DNA from: Streptomyces sp. NBC_00704
GTDB lineage: Bacteria > Actinomycetota > Actinomycetes > Streptomycetales > Streptomycetaceae
DNA: 64,000 nt
Reading direction: 5' to 3'
Assembly (NCBI RefSeq): GCF_036226605.1
Contig: NZ_CP109000.1
Span: 1,794,501 to 1,858,500, forward strand
Shown here: positions 1-7,368 of the stretch, in pieces
Position numbering within the stretch: position 1 is the first letter of the stretch
Layout: the number at the start of each line of letters is the position of its first letter
The notes under the pieces: generated by a model
Databases searched by the model: none
What the model was told of the DNA's origin: nothing
Seen by the model: only the letters and a program-made list of their open reading frames with translations
Position numbers and translations under genes: made by a program

Positions 1-990
1 GGGGGCGACCGCGTCGTCGGGCCCGTGCACGATCAGGGCCGGCACCCGCAGCCGGCCGGGGGCGGCGGCCGCGGCCACGGGGTCGCCGGCGCCGGCGCGC
101 AGGCCGGTGCGGCCCTCGGCGGCGCGGACGGCGAGCGGCAGCAGGGCCCCGGGGGTGTGCCGGGCGGCGGCGAGGGCGCGCAGCGTGGTCCGCCAGTCGA
201 GGACCGGGGAGTCGAGCACGAGCCCCGACACGAGGTCGCGCAGGCCCGAGTCGGCGGCGGCGCGCAGCGCCATGGCGGCGCCGGTGGACCAGCCGAGCAG
301 GACGACGCGTTCGGCGCCGTAGCGCACGGCGTACCGCATGGCCGCGTCGAGGTCGCGCCACTCGGTCGCGCCGAGGTGGTTCAGCCCGTCGGGCGAGCGG
401 GGGGCGCCGAGGTCGCCGCGGTAGGCGAGGGCGAGGACGGGGAAGCGGCGGCGGTGCAGGAAGCCCATGAGGTTCAGGGCGTGTTCCCTGGTGGCGCCGA
501 GGCCGTGCACGGCGATCACCCAGGTGCGGCGGGCGCCGGGCACGAACCAGGCGGGCAGGTTGCCCAGTTCGCCGGGGACGTCGACGTCGGCGTGGTCCAG
601 GCCGAGGGCGCTGCCCGGGTTGCCGACGTGCAGGTTCGGCGTCAGCCAGACCGCGTCCCCGGAGTCCAGCGAGCCGTGGGTGACGCGCTCCAGGCGGCGC
701 ACGACGGTGTCGACCGGGTGCGGGGCCGTGGGCAGGACCGGGCCGACGACCGCGTGCGAGCCGTTGCCCGACAGGCCGTAGGCGCCGGGGCGCAGGGCGG
801 CCAGGTCGCGGGTGAGGGTGATCTGTCCGGCGGCCGTGCCGTGCACGGTGAGCCGGGGCTCGGTGGGCAGGGGCCGGCCGGGCGGCGCCTTCAGCGCGGC
901 GTCGCTGGCGAGCCGGCCGGCGGCGACACTGGCTGCGCCGGCGACCAGGGCTGCGGTGACGGCGGCTGCCGTCGCTGTGACAGTGCGCAC
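1..990 (-). CDS. Exported alpha/beta hydrolase, C-terminus cut by the window edge
   Basis: About 330 residues are visible from a GTG at 990, and the reading frame runs off the left edge. The N-terminus (MRTVTATAAAVTAALVAGAA) is a hydrophobic, Ala-rich signal or anchor segment, so the enzyme probably acts outside the cytoplasm. An alpha/beta hydrolase core follows: an oxyanion-type HGLGATREH near residue 160, a nucleophile elbow GWSTGAA with Ser at about 235, and near the edge an Asp-bearing strand (LIVHGPDD) that would carry the catalytic acid. The catalytic His lies outside the window. GGAG nine bases upstream supports the GTG start. The substrate cannot be read from sequence; esterase or lipase-like activity is the family expectation. 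The gene stands alone next to a repeat-filled gap. Confidence 0.85.
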   Translation of the reverse strand, partial: MRTVTATAAAVTAALVAGAASVAAGRLASDAALKAPPGRPLPTEPRLTVHGTAAGQITLTRDLAALRPGAYGLSGNGSHAVVGPVLPTAPHPVDTVVRRLERVTHGSLDSGDAVWLTPNLHVGNPGSALGLDHADVDVPGELGNLPAWFVPGARRTWVIAVHGLGATREHALNLMGFLHRRRFPVLALAYRGDLGAPRSPDGLNHLGATEWRDLDAAMRYAVRYGAERVVLLGWSTGAAMALRAAADSGLRDLVSGLVLDSPVLDWRTTLRALAAARHTPGALLPLAVRAAEGRTGLRAGAGDPVAAAAAPGRLRVPALIVHGPDDAVAP

Positions 991-1923
991 CCGCCCAGTC
1001 TCCAGGCCAAGGCCCACGACGGCCAGTGGTGGGCCCACGCGGAGTGACGCCGATCGGGCAGCGGGCCCGAGTGAGAACGCCCGCACGACGGTGAACCCGA
1101 GCGAGGCGCCGCCGCCTGGCAGCGGGCCCACGTGGGCGACGGCCGCATGGCGGCGGACCCACGCGAGGCGACGCCCACCCGGTGGTGGACCCCAGCGGAG
1201 TGACGCCCGCGTCCGACCCGGTCCCGGCGCTGCGGAACCGGTCCCCCGCCTGGCTCCTCAGGCCGAGCACCACGACGGCCCGGTGGGCCTGCGCAGAAGA
1301 CCGCCCGCGGTGGCCCACCCCTGGGCAACGCCTGCCTGCCCCCGCGCGGCGCGCGGCCGGGCAGCCGGACGCGGCGGCGCGAGCGCACCGGAACGGCGGC
1401 CGAACGCGGCGGCGCGGCACGGCGGCCGACCGAACGCAGAAGCCGGGCGCGGCGGGCGTTGGGGCAGCCGGCCGGGGGCGGCGACGCGGGCGGCGCGGAG
1501 CGGAGGGCGGTGGCGCGGACGCGGCGGTGCGGAGCGGAGGGCGGCGGGCCGGACACGACGGCCCGGAGCGGAAGACGGCGGGCCGGACACGGCGGTGCGG
1601 GCGCGGCGGCACGGAACGGAGGGCGGTGAGCCGGGCGCGGCAGCACGGAACGGAGGGCGGTGAGCCGGGCGCGGCAGCACGGAGCGGAAGACGGCGAGCC
1701 GGACACGGCAGCACGGAGCGGAAGACGGCGGGCCGGACACGGCGGTGCGGGCGCGGCGGCACGGAGCGGAGGGCGGTGAGCCGGACACGGCGGCACGGAA
1801 CGGAGGGCGGTGAGCCGGACACGGCGGCACCGAGCGGAAGGCGGCGGGCCGGACACGGCGGCACCGGGCGGAAGGCGGTGGGCCGGGGGCGGTGGGGTGG
1901 AGCGGAGGGTGGTGGGGTGGGGG
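991..1923. other. 933-bp gene-free stretch
   Basis: No credible gene is seen here. All long open frames are by-products of extreme GC and read as low-complexity Arg/Gly/Ala/Pro protein on both strands. The first part (about 1030-1260) has loose copies of a GGGCCCACGCGGAGTGACGCC-like element. The right half holds the tandem array described separately. Confidence 0.7.
1490..1891. repeat. 34-bp tandem array with a 150-bp higher-order period
   Basis: Imperfect copies of a 34-bp unit (for example starting CGGCAGCACGGAGCGGAAGA and ending GGGCCGGACA) run head to tail. Anchoring on the GRGCCGG core gives copies at 1546, 1580, 1628, 1662, 1696, 1730, 1778, 1812, 1846 and 1880. The spacings are 34, 48, 34, 34, 34, 48, 34, 34, 34. 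A 14-bp insertion therefore recurs every fourth copy, making two adjacent 150-bp super-repeats. Because 34 is not a multiple of three, each copy shifts frame, which argues against a coding repeat. There are no unique spacers, so it is not a CRISPR array. Confidence 0.85.
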
Positions 1924-2655
1924 TCAGGGGTGTTGGCCGTAGGTGTGGAGGCGGGTCGTCGCCTGTGTCAGCTGGTCGTTCGTCAGCAGTGTCGGGGTGC
2001 GGCCGGGGACGGACGAGGCCGTGAGCCAGAGCCGGCACATCCACTCGAGTTGGGCGGTGCGGTCGTAGGCCTGGTCGAGGGTGGCGCCGTGGGTGAGGGT
2101 GCCGTGGTTCTGCAGCAGGCAGCCGCTGCGGCCGTCGAGCGCGCGGAGCATGTTCTCGGCCAGTTCCTCGGTGCCGTAGGTGGCGTAGGGGGCGACCCGG
2201 ACGGGTCCGCCGAGGGCGCCCGCCATGTAGTGGACGAGGGGGAGTTCCGGGACGAGGGTCGAGACGGCCGTGGCGTGCACGGCGTGGGTGTGGACGACGG
2301 CCCCGGCGTCGCAGGAGCGGTATACGGCGAGGTGCATGGGCAGCTCGCTGGTCGGGACCAGGGCGCCGAGCACCTGGCGTCCGGTGAGGTCGACGCCGGT
2401 GACGTCGTCCGGGGCGAGCCGGTCGTAGGGCACTCCGGACGGGGTGACCAGCACGGTGTCCGCGACGCGTACGGAGACGTTGCCGGAGGTGCCGACGACG
2501 AGGCCGTCGGTCACCGTGCGGCGGGCCGTCGTCACGAGCGCGTCCCAGGCCCGCGCCTCCTCGGGGGTCGCGCGCCTGGTGTGGCGCGGGGTCGGGTCCT
2601 GCCCGCCGGGCCCGGGATCCGGGGCGTCCGTCTGCTCGCGTCGCTGGTCGGCCAT
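1924..2655 (-). CDS. Class II aldolase/adducin family protein
   Basis: This 243-residue protein belongs to the zinc-dependent class II aldolase family that includes L-fuculose-1-phosphate aldolase and L-ribulose-5-phosphate 4-epimerase. Features seen are the phosphate/substrate loop GTSGNVSVR near residue 55, the metal-binding VVHTHAVHA (His-X-His) near residue 120, and a third His in LLQNHGTLTHG near residue 183. The first 30 residues are polar and Pro-rich, unlike the compact family core, so translation may start further in; ATG at 2655 is the only ATG. No kinase or sugar transporter is adjacent to suggest a substrate. Aldolase versus epimerase cannot be decided from sequence. Confidence 0.85.
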   Translation of the reverse strand: MADQRREQTDAPDPGPGGQDPTPRHTRRATPEEARAWDALVTTARRTVTDGLVVGTSGNVSVRVADTVLVTPSGVPYDRLAPDDVTGVDLTGRQVLGALVPTSELPMHLAVYRSCDAGAVVHTHAVHATAVSTLVPELPLVHYMAGALGGPVRVAPYATYGTEELAENMLRALDGRSGCLLQNHGTLTHGATLDQAYDRTAQLEWMCRLWLTASSVPGRTPTLLTNDQLTQATTRLHTYGQHP

Positions 2656-2827
2656 ACCGCGATCCTGCCAGGGGACGGCGGTTCCCGGGGCCGGTCGCGG
2701 CGCCTTCCGCGCGCCCGGCGGCGCGGGCCGGCGGGCGTGCCGTCAACTGCCGCGCCGGGCACGGTGGAAGGGCCGTCGGACGGGGCGGGGAACAGCCCCG
2801 GAGAACGACACCCCGACGCCCGTCCCA

Positions 2828-2849
2828 GTTCATCTTCCGTTCACCCGGA
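2828..2849 (+). promoter_or_regulatory. PHO box (PhoP operator)
   Basis: Two adjacent 11-bp direct-repeat units, GTTCATCTTCC and GTTCACCCGGA, match the Streptomyces PHO-box pattern (GTTCACC-type 7-mer plus 4 bases). They end 47 bp before the pit start. A TACGGT at 2855-2860 could be the -10, placing the box over the -35 region, as expected for PhoP-activated promoters. Function is inferred from pattern and position. Confidence 0.75.
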
Positions 2850-2896
2850 TTGCCTACGGTCGACACACCAATGACTTCGAACGATTGCCTGGGTAA

Positions 2897-4183
2897 ATGG
2901 AAAGCTTCTCGCTGATCCTCGCGATTGTGGTTATCACCGCACTCGCGTTCGATTTCACGAACGGTTTCCACGACACCGCCAACGCGATGGCCACGACCAT
3001 CTCGACCGGTGCACTCAAACCCAAGGTCGCGGTGGCGATGTCCGCCGTGCTGAACCTTGTGGGCGCTTTTCTCTCGGTGGAGGTCGCCAACACGATCTCC
3101 AAGGGTCTCGTCGACGAGACCGGCATCCGTCCCGAGGTCATCTTCGCCGCCCTGGTCGGCGCGATCCTCTGGAATCTGCTGACCTGGCTGGTGGGCCTGC
3201 CCTCCAGCTCCTCCCACGCCCTCATGGGCGGTCTGATCGGCGCCACCGTCGCCTCCGCGGGAAGCGGTGCGGTCCACGGTGACGTGCTGGTCACCAAGGT
3301 GCTGCTGCCGGCGGTCGCGGCGCCGATCGTGGCGGGCGTCGCCGCGATGTTCGCGACCCGGCTGTCGTACACCCTCGGCAAGAAGGCCGACGGCAGGGCC
3401 GCGGCGAAGGGCTACCGCACCGGCCAGATCGCCTCGGCCGGGCTGGTCTCCCTCGCGCACGGCACCAACGACGCGCAGAAGACGATGGGCATCATCACCC
3501 TCGCCCTGGTCGCGGGCGGCGCCGTGGCCCCCGACTCCGACCCGCCCACCTGGGTCATCCTCTCGGCCGGCATGGCCATCGCGCTCGGCACCTACCTCGG
3601 CGGCTGGCGCATCATCCGCACCATGGGCAAGGGCCTGACCGAACTCCAGCCGCAGCAGGGCTTCGCCGCCCAGACCAGCGCCGCCACGGTCATCCTGGCC
3701 TCCTCCCACCTCGGCTTCTCCCTCTCCACCACCCACTCGGTCTCCGGTTCGGTGATGGGCGCGGGCCTGGGCCGCAAGGGGGGCGTGGTCCGCTGGTCCA
3801 CGGCGACCCGCATGTTCGTGGCCTGGGGCCTGACCCTGCCGGCGGCGGCCCTGGTGGGCGCGCTCGCCGAGAAGGTGACCGGCCTGGGCGACTGGGGCAC
3901 GGCCGTGGTGGCCGTCTTCCTGATCGCCTCCAGCGCGGCCATCTGGAAGATCTCCCGGCGCGAGGTCGTCGACGCCTCCAACGTCAACGACACCGAGGAG
4001 CCCGCGGGCGTCGTCACGACGGCGATCGCGGCCGTCGCCCCGCCCCCGGCGGGTTCCCTCGCCGACGATCTGACGGCGACCATCCCCTCCCCGGCCCCGG
4101 TTTCGGCCCCGATGCCGGTCCCGGCCTCGGTCGCGGTCCCGGAGTCCGTCGCCCCCGCCGTGCCGCCGGCCGCGGCCGTCTGA
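2897..4183 (+). CDS. pit: PiT-family inorganic phosphate transporter
   Basis: This 428-residue membrane protein of the PiT (Pfam PHO4) family exchanges phosphate, usually as a metal-phosphate complex, across the cytoplasmic membrane. The duplicated family signature is visible as NGFHDTAN (residues 22-29) and HGTNDAQKTMGI (about 188-199), within roughly ten hydrophobic segments. The last 70 residues are a Pro/Ala/Val-rich tail not needed for transport. The ATG at 2897 lacks a clear Shine-Dalgarno, but upstream starts are out of frame. A PHO box lies just upstream, so expression is probably PhoP-dependent. The small membrane protein at 4218 follows and shares the transcript. Resembles S. coelicolor PitH2 by context. 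Confidence 0.93.
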   Translation: MESFSLILAIVVITALAFDFTNGFHDTANAMATTISTGALKPKVAVAMSAVLNLVGAFLSVEVANTISKGLVDETGIRPEVIFAALVGAILWNLLTWLVGLPSSSSHALMGGLIGATVASAGSGAVHGDVLVTKVLLPAVAAPIVAGVAAMFATRLSYTLGKKADGRAAAKGYRTGQIASAGLVSLAHGTNDAQKTMGIITLALVAGGAVAPDSDPPTWVILSAGMAIALGTYLGGWRIIRTMGKGLTELQPQQGFAAQTSAATVILASSHLGFSLSTTHSVSGSVMGAGLGRKGGVVRWSTATRMFVAWGLTLPAAALVGALAEKVTGLGDWGTAVVAVFLIASSAAIWKISRREVVDASNVNDTEEPAGVVTTAIAAVAPPPAGSLADDLTATIPSPAPVSAPMPVPASVAVPESVAPAVPPAAAV

Positions 4184-4217
4184 TCCGGCCCGTCCGGCAC
4201 GAAGGAAGAGAAGCGTC

Positions 4218-4439
4218 ATGAAGATCGACTGGGCAGCCCTGGGCTCCGTGTTCGGCGTCAGCCTCGTGGTCACCGTGGGCCTCGTGGCCCTGTTCACCCT
4301 CGGCATCATGGGCCTGTCGCGCCAGGAGCGCGCCACGGCCGAGGGCGGTTCGGCCGCCCTCGCGGTGACGGGCGCGTACGCGTGCTTCGCCGCCTGCGCG
4401 GCGGCGGTGGCGTACGGGATCTCCCTGATCGTGGCCTGA
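4218..4439 (+). CDS. Small two-helix membrane protein downstream of pit
   Basis: A 73-residue protein with two predicted membrane helices (about 10-32 and 47-71) joined by a short polar loop (SRQERATAEGG). Start ATG at 4218 has a good GAAGGAAGAG ribosome site. It lies 34 bases after pit and before the terminator, so it is probably co-transcribed. I do not recognise a named domain. Small membrane proteins in this position next to PiT transporters recur in actinomycetes as I recall; an accessory or stabilising role for the transporter is inference from context only. Confidence 0.8.
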   Translation: MKIDWAALGSVFGVSLVVTVGLVALFTLGIMGLSRQERATAEGGSAALAVTGAYACFAACAAAVAYGISLIVA

Positions 4440-4514
4440 CGGGCCACCAGGACACCGGAACAGCAGAACACCTGGCCACCGGGCCACCCGGACATCGGGG
4501 CACAGGGACACCGA

Positions 4515-4546
4515 GGGGTGCGGGACGGGTCGCCGTCCCGCACCCC
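4515..4546 (+). terminator. Strong hairpin terminator after the pit operon
   Basis: A perfect 14-bp stem, GGGGTGCGGGACGG (4515-4528) paired with 4533-4546, closes a 4-base GTCG loop. Only a short T run follows, as is usual in Streptomyces. It separates the phosphate genes from the B12 riboswitch. Confidence 0.85.
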
Positions 4547-4619
4547 TTCGCGTGTGACCGCGGCGATCGCCCGCGTGTGGGGTTCTGCACACTCTCCCCC
4601 CGCAGGTCAACGGCAAGTT

Positions 4620-4790
4620 GACGGCCCTTCCGGGCCCGTGGTGGACTGCCCGGGCCATGTACGGCGGCAGAAGAGGAAGCCGGTGTGAATCCGGCGCGGT
4701 CCCGCCACTGTCACCGGGGTAGTAACCCCCGGGAGCCAGGAACTCTCGCCGCGGTCTCGTCGAACCAGGGCGTGGACACCCTGAGTGAGG
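4620..4790 (+). promoter_or_regulatory. Cobalamin riboswitch
   Basis: The core AAGCCGGTGTGAATCCGGCG (4677-4696), then GCGGTCCCGCCACTGTCAC and the B12 box GAGCCAGGAACTCTCGCCG (around 4733-4751), match the adenosylcobalamin riboswitch consensus (Rfam Cobalamin). Ligand binding would reduce expression of the downstream cobD-cobI operon. The tail 4755-4790 ends in GAGTGAGG, the ribosome site of the leader ORF at 4801, so the expression platform may act on translation initiation. Boundaries are approximate. Confidence 0.93.
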
Positions 4791-4800
4791 ACACATAGCC

Positions 4801-4869
4801 ATGTTCGGCTGCCCGTCGAGCGCCTCGCGCGCCACCCCCAGCCCGTCGGCCGCCCGCACGGCCGGCTGA
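4801..4869 (+). CDS. 22-codon leader ORF between B12 riboswitch and cobD
   Basis: ATG at 4801 opens a 22-residue frame (MFGCPSSASRATPSPSAARTAG) that stops at 4867-4869, four bases before the cobD ATG. Its ribosome site GAGTGAGG (4783-4790) lies at the end of the riboswitch. The cobD start itself has no visible Shine-Dalgarno (GGCTGAGCCG precedes it), so cobD may be translated by coupling to this frame. That would let the riboswitch control cobD by masking the leader's ribosome site. The peptide sequence looks unremarkable; a role in coupling rather than as a protein is inferred. Confidence 0.5.
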   Translation: MFGCPSSASRATPSPSAARTAG

Positions 4870-4873
4870 GCCG

Positions 4874-5839
4874 ATGGGTGCCGATCGCGTTCACGCGTAC
4901 GGCGCCGCCGCCGGCCTCCTCGGCGACCTGCTCCTCGGCGACCCCCGCCGAGGGCATCCGGTCGCCGCGTTCGGCCGGGCCGCGGGCGCCGTGGAGCGGC
5001 TGCTGTGGCGGGACCACCGGGGCTGGGGCGCCCTGCACACCGCGGTGTGCGCGGGCGGCGCCGTCGCCCTGGGGGCCGTCGCCGCGCGGACCGTGCGCCG
5101 CTCCCCCACCGCATCCGTCGCCCTGACCGCCGCCGCCACCTGGTCCGTCGTCGGGGGCGCCTCCCTCGTGCGCGAGGCTCGGGGCATCGCGCGCGCCCTG
5201 GAGGCCGGGGACGTCGACACGGCCCGGGAACGGCTGCCGCGGCTGTGCGGGCGCGACCCGCAGGCCCTGGACGCCGACGGGATCGCCCGCGCCGTGGTGG
5301 AGTCCGTCGCCGAGAACACCTCCGACGCCGTCGTCGGCGCCCTGGTGTGGGGCGCCGTGGCCGGTGTGCCGGGGCTGGCCGGGTTCCGCGCCGTCAACAC
5401 CCTCGACGCCATGGTCGGGCACCGGTCGCCGCGCCATCTGCGCTACGGGTGGGCGTCGGCGCGGCTCGACGACGTCGCCGGCTGGCCCGGGGCGCGGCTG
5501 ACCGCCGTGCTCGCCGCGGCCGCCGGGGACGACCCCCGGGGCGCGGTGCGGGCCTGGCGCGCCGACGCCCGCAGGCACCCCAGTCCCAACGCCGGCCCGG
5601 TGGAGGCGTCCTTCGCGGGCGCCCTCGGGGTGCGGCTGGGCGGGACCCTGTCGTACGGCGGCCGCGTCGAGCACCGGCCCGTGCTGAACGGGGCGGCCGG
5701 GCGGCCCGTCGTCGCCGGGGACATCGAACGTGCGGCGCGGCTCTCGCGCCGCGTCGGCCTGCTCGCGCTCGGCGTGACCGTCGCCGCGCGCCGGGTCGCG
5801 ACAAGGGCGCTCGACGCGCGGAAGGGGCGTATGTCATGA
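4874..5839 (+). CDS. cobD: Adenosylcobinamide-phosphate synthase CobD/CbiB
   Basis: A 321-residue integral membrane protein of the CobD/CbiB family. It joins the aminopropanol (phosphate) arm to adenosylcobyric acid, giving adenosylcobinamide (phosphate). Family marks are LLGDPRRGHPVAAFGR near the N-terminus, the VVESVAENTSDAVVGALVWGAVAG block (about 138-160), FRAVNTLDAMVGHRSPRHLRYGWASARLDD (about 171-200) and NAGPVEASFAGALGVRLGG (about 238-256). It is the first enzyme gene after the riboswitch. Start ATG at 4874 sits four bases after the leader ORF stop. It ends in an ATGA overlap with cobQ, so the two are translationally coupled. Confidence 0.95.
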   Translation: MGADRVHAYGAAAGLLGDLLLGDPRRGHPVAAFGRAAGAVERLLWRDHRGWGALHTAVCAGGAVALGAVAARTVRRSPTASVALTAAATWSVVGGASLVREARGIARALEAGDVDTARERLPRLCGRDPQALDADGIARAVVESVAENTSDAVVGALVWGAVAGVPGLAGFRAVNTLDAMVGHRSPRHLRYGWASARLDDVAGWPGARLTAVLAAAAGDDPRGAVRAWRADARRHPSPNAGPVEASFAGALGVRLGGTLSYGGRVEHRPVLNGAAGRPVVAGDIERAARLSRRVGLLALGVTVAARRVATRALDARKGRMS

Positions 5840-7368
5840 GCGGGGGCCTGCTGGTGGCCGGCACCACCTCCGACGCCGGCAAGAGCGTCGTCACGGCCGG
5901 GATCTGCCGGTGGCTGGTCCGGCAGGGGGTGAAGGTCGCGCCGTTCAAGGCGCAGAACATGTCGCTGAACTCGTTCGTCACGCGCGAGGGCGCCGAGATC
6001 GGGCGGGCGCAGGCCATGCAGGCGCAGGCCTGCCGCATCGAGCCGACCGCGCTGATGAACCCGGTGCTGCTCAAGCCCGGCGGGGAGCGGAGCAGTCAGG
6101 TGGTGCTGCTGGGCAGGCCGGTGGGCGAGATGAGCGCCCGCGGCTACCACGGCGGGCGGCAGCAGCAGCTCCTCGGGACCGTTCTCGACTGTCTCGCCGA
6201 GTTGCGGGGCACGTATGACGCGGTGATCTGTGAGGGGGCCGGAAGTCCCGCCGAGATCAATCTGCGGCGGACGGACATCGTCAACATGGGGATCGCCCGC
6301 AACGCCGGGCTGCCCGTGCTGGTCGTGGGCGACATCGACCGCGGCGGGGTCTTCGCCTCGTTCTTCGGGACCGTCGCGCTGCTGTCCCCCGAGGACCAGG
6401 CGCTGGTCGCCGGGTTCCTCGTGAACAAGTTCCGCGGCGACGTCTCCCTGCTGGAGCCGGGACTGGACATGCTGCACGGGCTCACCGGGCGGCGCACGTA
6501 CGGCGTGCTGCCGTTCCGGCACGGGCTCGGCATCGACGAGGAGGACGGCCTGAGGGTGTCGCTGCGGGGCACCGTGCGCGAGTCGAACACCGCCGCGCCG
6601 GTCGGGGAGGACGTGCTGCGCGTCGCCGTCTGCGCGGTCCCGCTGATGTCGAACTTCACGGACGTGGACGCGCTGGCCGCCGAACCCGGCGTCGTCGTGC
6701 GGTTCGTGGACCGTCCCGAGGAGCTGGCCGACGCCGACCTGGTGGTGATCCCGGGGACCCGCGGCACGGTGCGGGCGCTGCGGTGGCTGCGCGAACGCGG
6801 CCTGGCCGAGGCGATCCTGCGCAGGGCCGCCGAGGGGCGGCCCGTCCTCGGCGTCTGCGGCGGCTTCCAGATCCTCGGCGAGCACATCGAGGACGACGTC
6901 GAGAGCCGGCGCGGGCGGGTCGACGGGCTCGGCGTCCTCCCCGTCCGGGTGCGGTTCGCCCGCGAGAAGACCCTCACCCGGCCGGCCGGCGTCGCCCTGG
7001 GCGAGCGGGTCGAGGGCTACGAGATCCATCACGGGGTCGCCGACGTCACCGGGGGCGAGACCTTCATCGGCGACGGCGAGGGACGCGCCCTGGACGGCTG
7101 CCGGGTCGGGCAGACCTGGGGCACGCACTGGCACGGCTCGCTGGAGTCGGACGGGTTCCGGCGGGCGTTCCTGCGCGAGGTGGCGGCGGCCGCGGGCCGC
7201 CGGTTCACACCGGCCCCCGACACCTCCTTCGCCGGGCTGCGCGAGGAGCAGCTCGACCGGCTCGGCGACCTGATCGAACAGCACGCGGACACCGGCGCGC
7301 TCCGGCGGCTCATCGAGTCGGGCGCGCCGCAAGGACTGCCTTTCATCCCACCGGGAGCGCCCGCATGA
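5836..7368 (+). CDS. cobQ: Cobyric acid synthase CobQ
   Basis: A 510-residue glutamine-dependent amidotransferase that amidates positions b, d, e and g of adenosylcobyrinic acid a,c-diamide. The N-terminal dethiobiotin-synthetase-like ATPase domain carries GTTSDAGKSVVT (about 9-20) and FKAQNMSLNSFV. The central GDIDRGGVFASFFGT is a CobQ signature. The C-terminal class I glutaminase-like domain has the nucleophile Cys341 in GVCGGFQILG and His433 in GTHWHGS. It overlaps cobD at the start and cobN at the end by ATGA. Length and all motifs look intact. Confidence 0.96.
   Translation: MSGGLLVAGTTSDAGKSVVTAGICRWLVRQGVKVAPFKAQNMSLNSFVTREGAEIGRAQAMQAQACRIEPTALMNPVLLKPGGERSSQVVLLGRPVGEMSARGYHGGRQQQLLGTVLDCLAELRGTYDAVICEGAGSPAEINLRRTDIVNMGIARNAGLPVLVVGDIDRGGVFASFFGTVALLSPEDQALVAGFLVNKFRGDVSLLEPGLDMLHGLTGRRTYGVLPFRHGLGIDEEDGLRVSLRGTVRESNTAAPVGEDVLRVAVCAVPLMSNFTDVDALAAEPGVVVRFVDRPEELADADLVVIPGTRGTVRALRWLRERGLAEAILRRAAEGRPVLGVCGGFQILGEHIEDDVESRRGRVDGLGVLPVRVRFAREKTLTRPAGVALGERVEGYEIHHGVADVTGGETFIGDGEGRALDGCRVGQTWGTHWHGSLESDGFRRAFLREVAAAAGRRFTPAPDTSFAGLREEQLDRLGDLIEQHADTGALRRLIESGAPQGLPFIPPGAPA

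Noticed and set aside
1490..1891. CRISPR-like appearance of the tandem array
   Set aside because: Units are directly adjacent without unique spacers, and there are no cas genes.
1182..2024. Several long open frames over the repeat-rich gap on both strands
   Set aside because: They arise because stop codons are rare at this GC; products are low-complexity Arg/Gly/Ala/Pro and the 34-bp period breaks frame.
4607..5674. Minus-strand frames opposite cobD
   Set aside because: They have no recognisable domain and are mirror frames of a well-supported gene.
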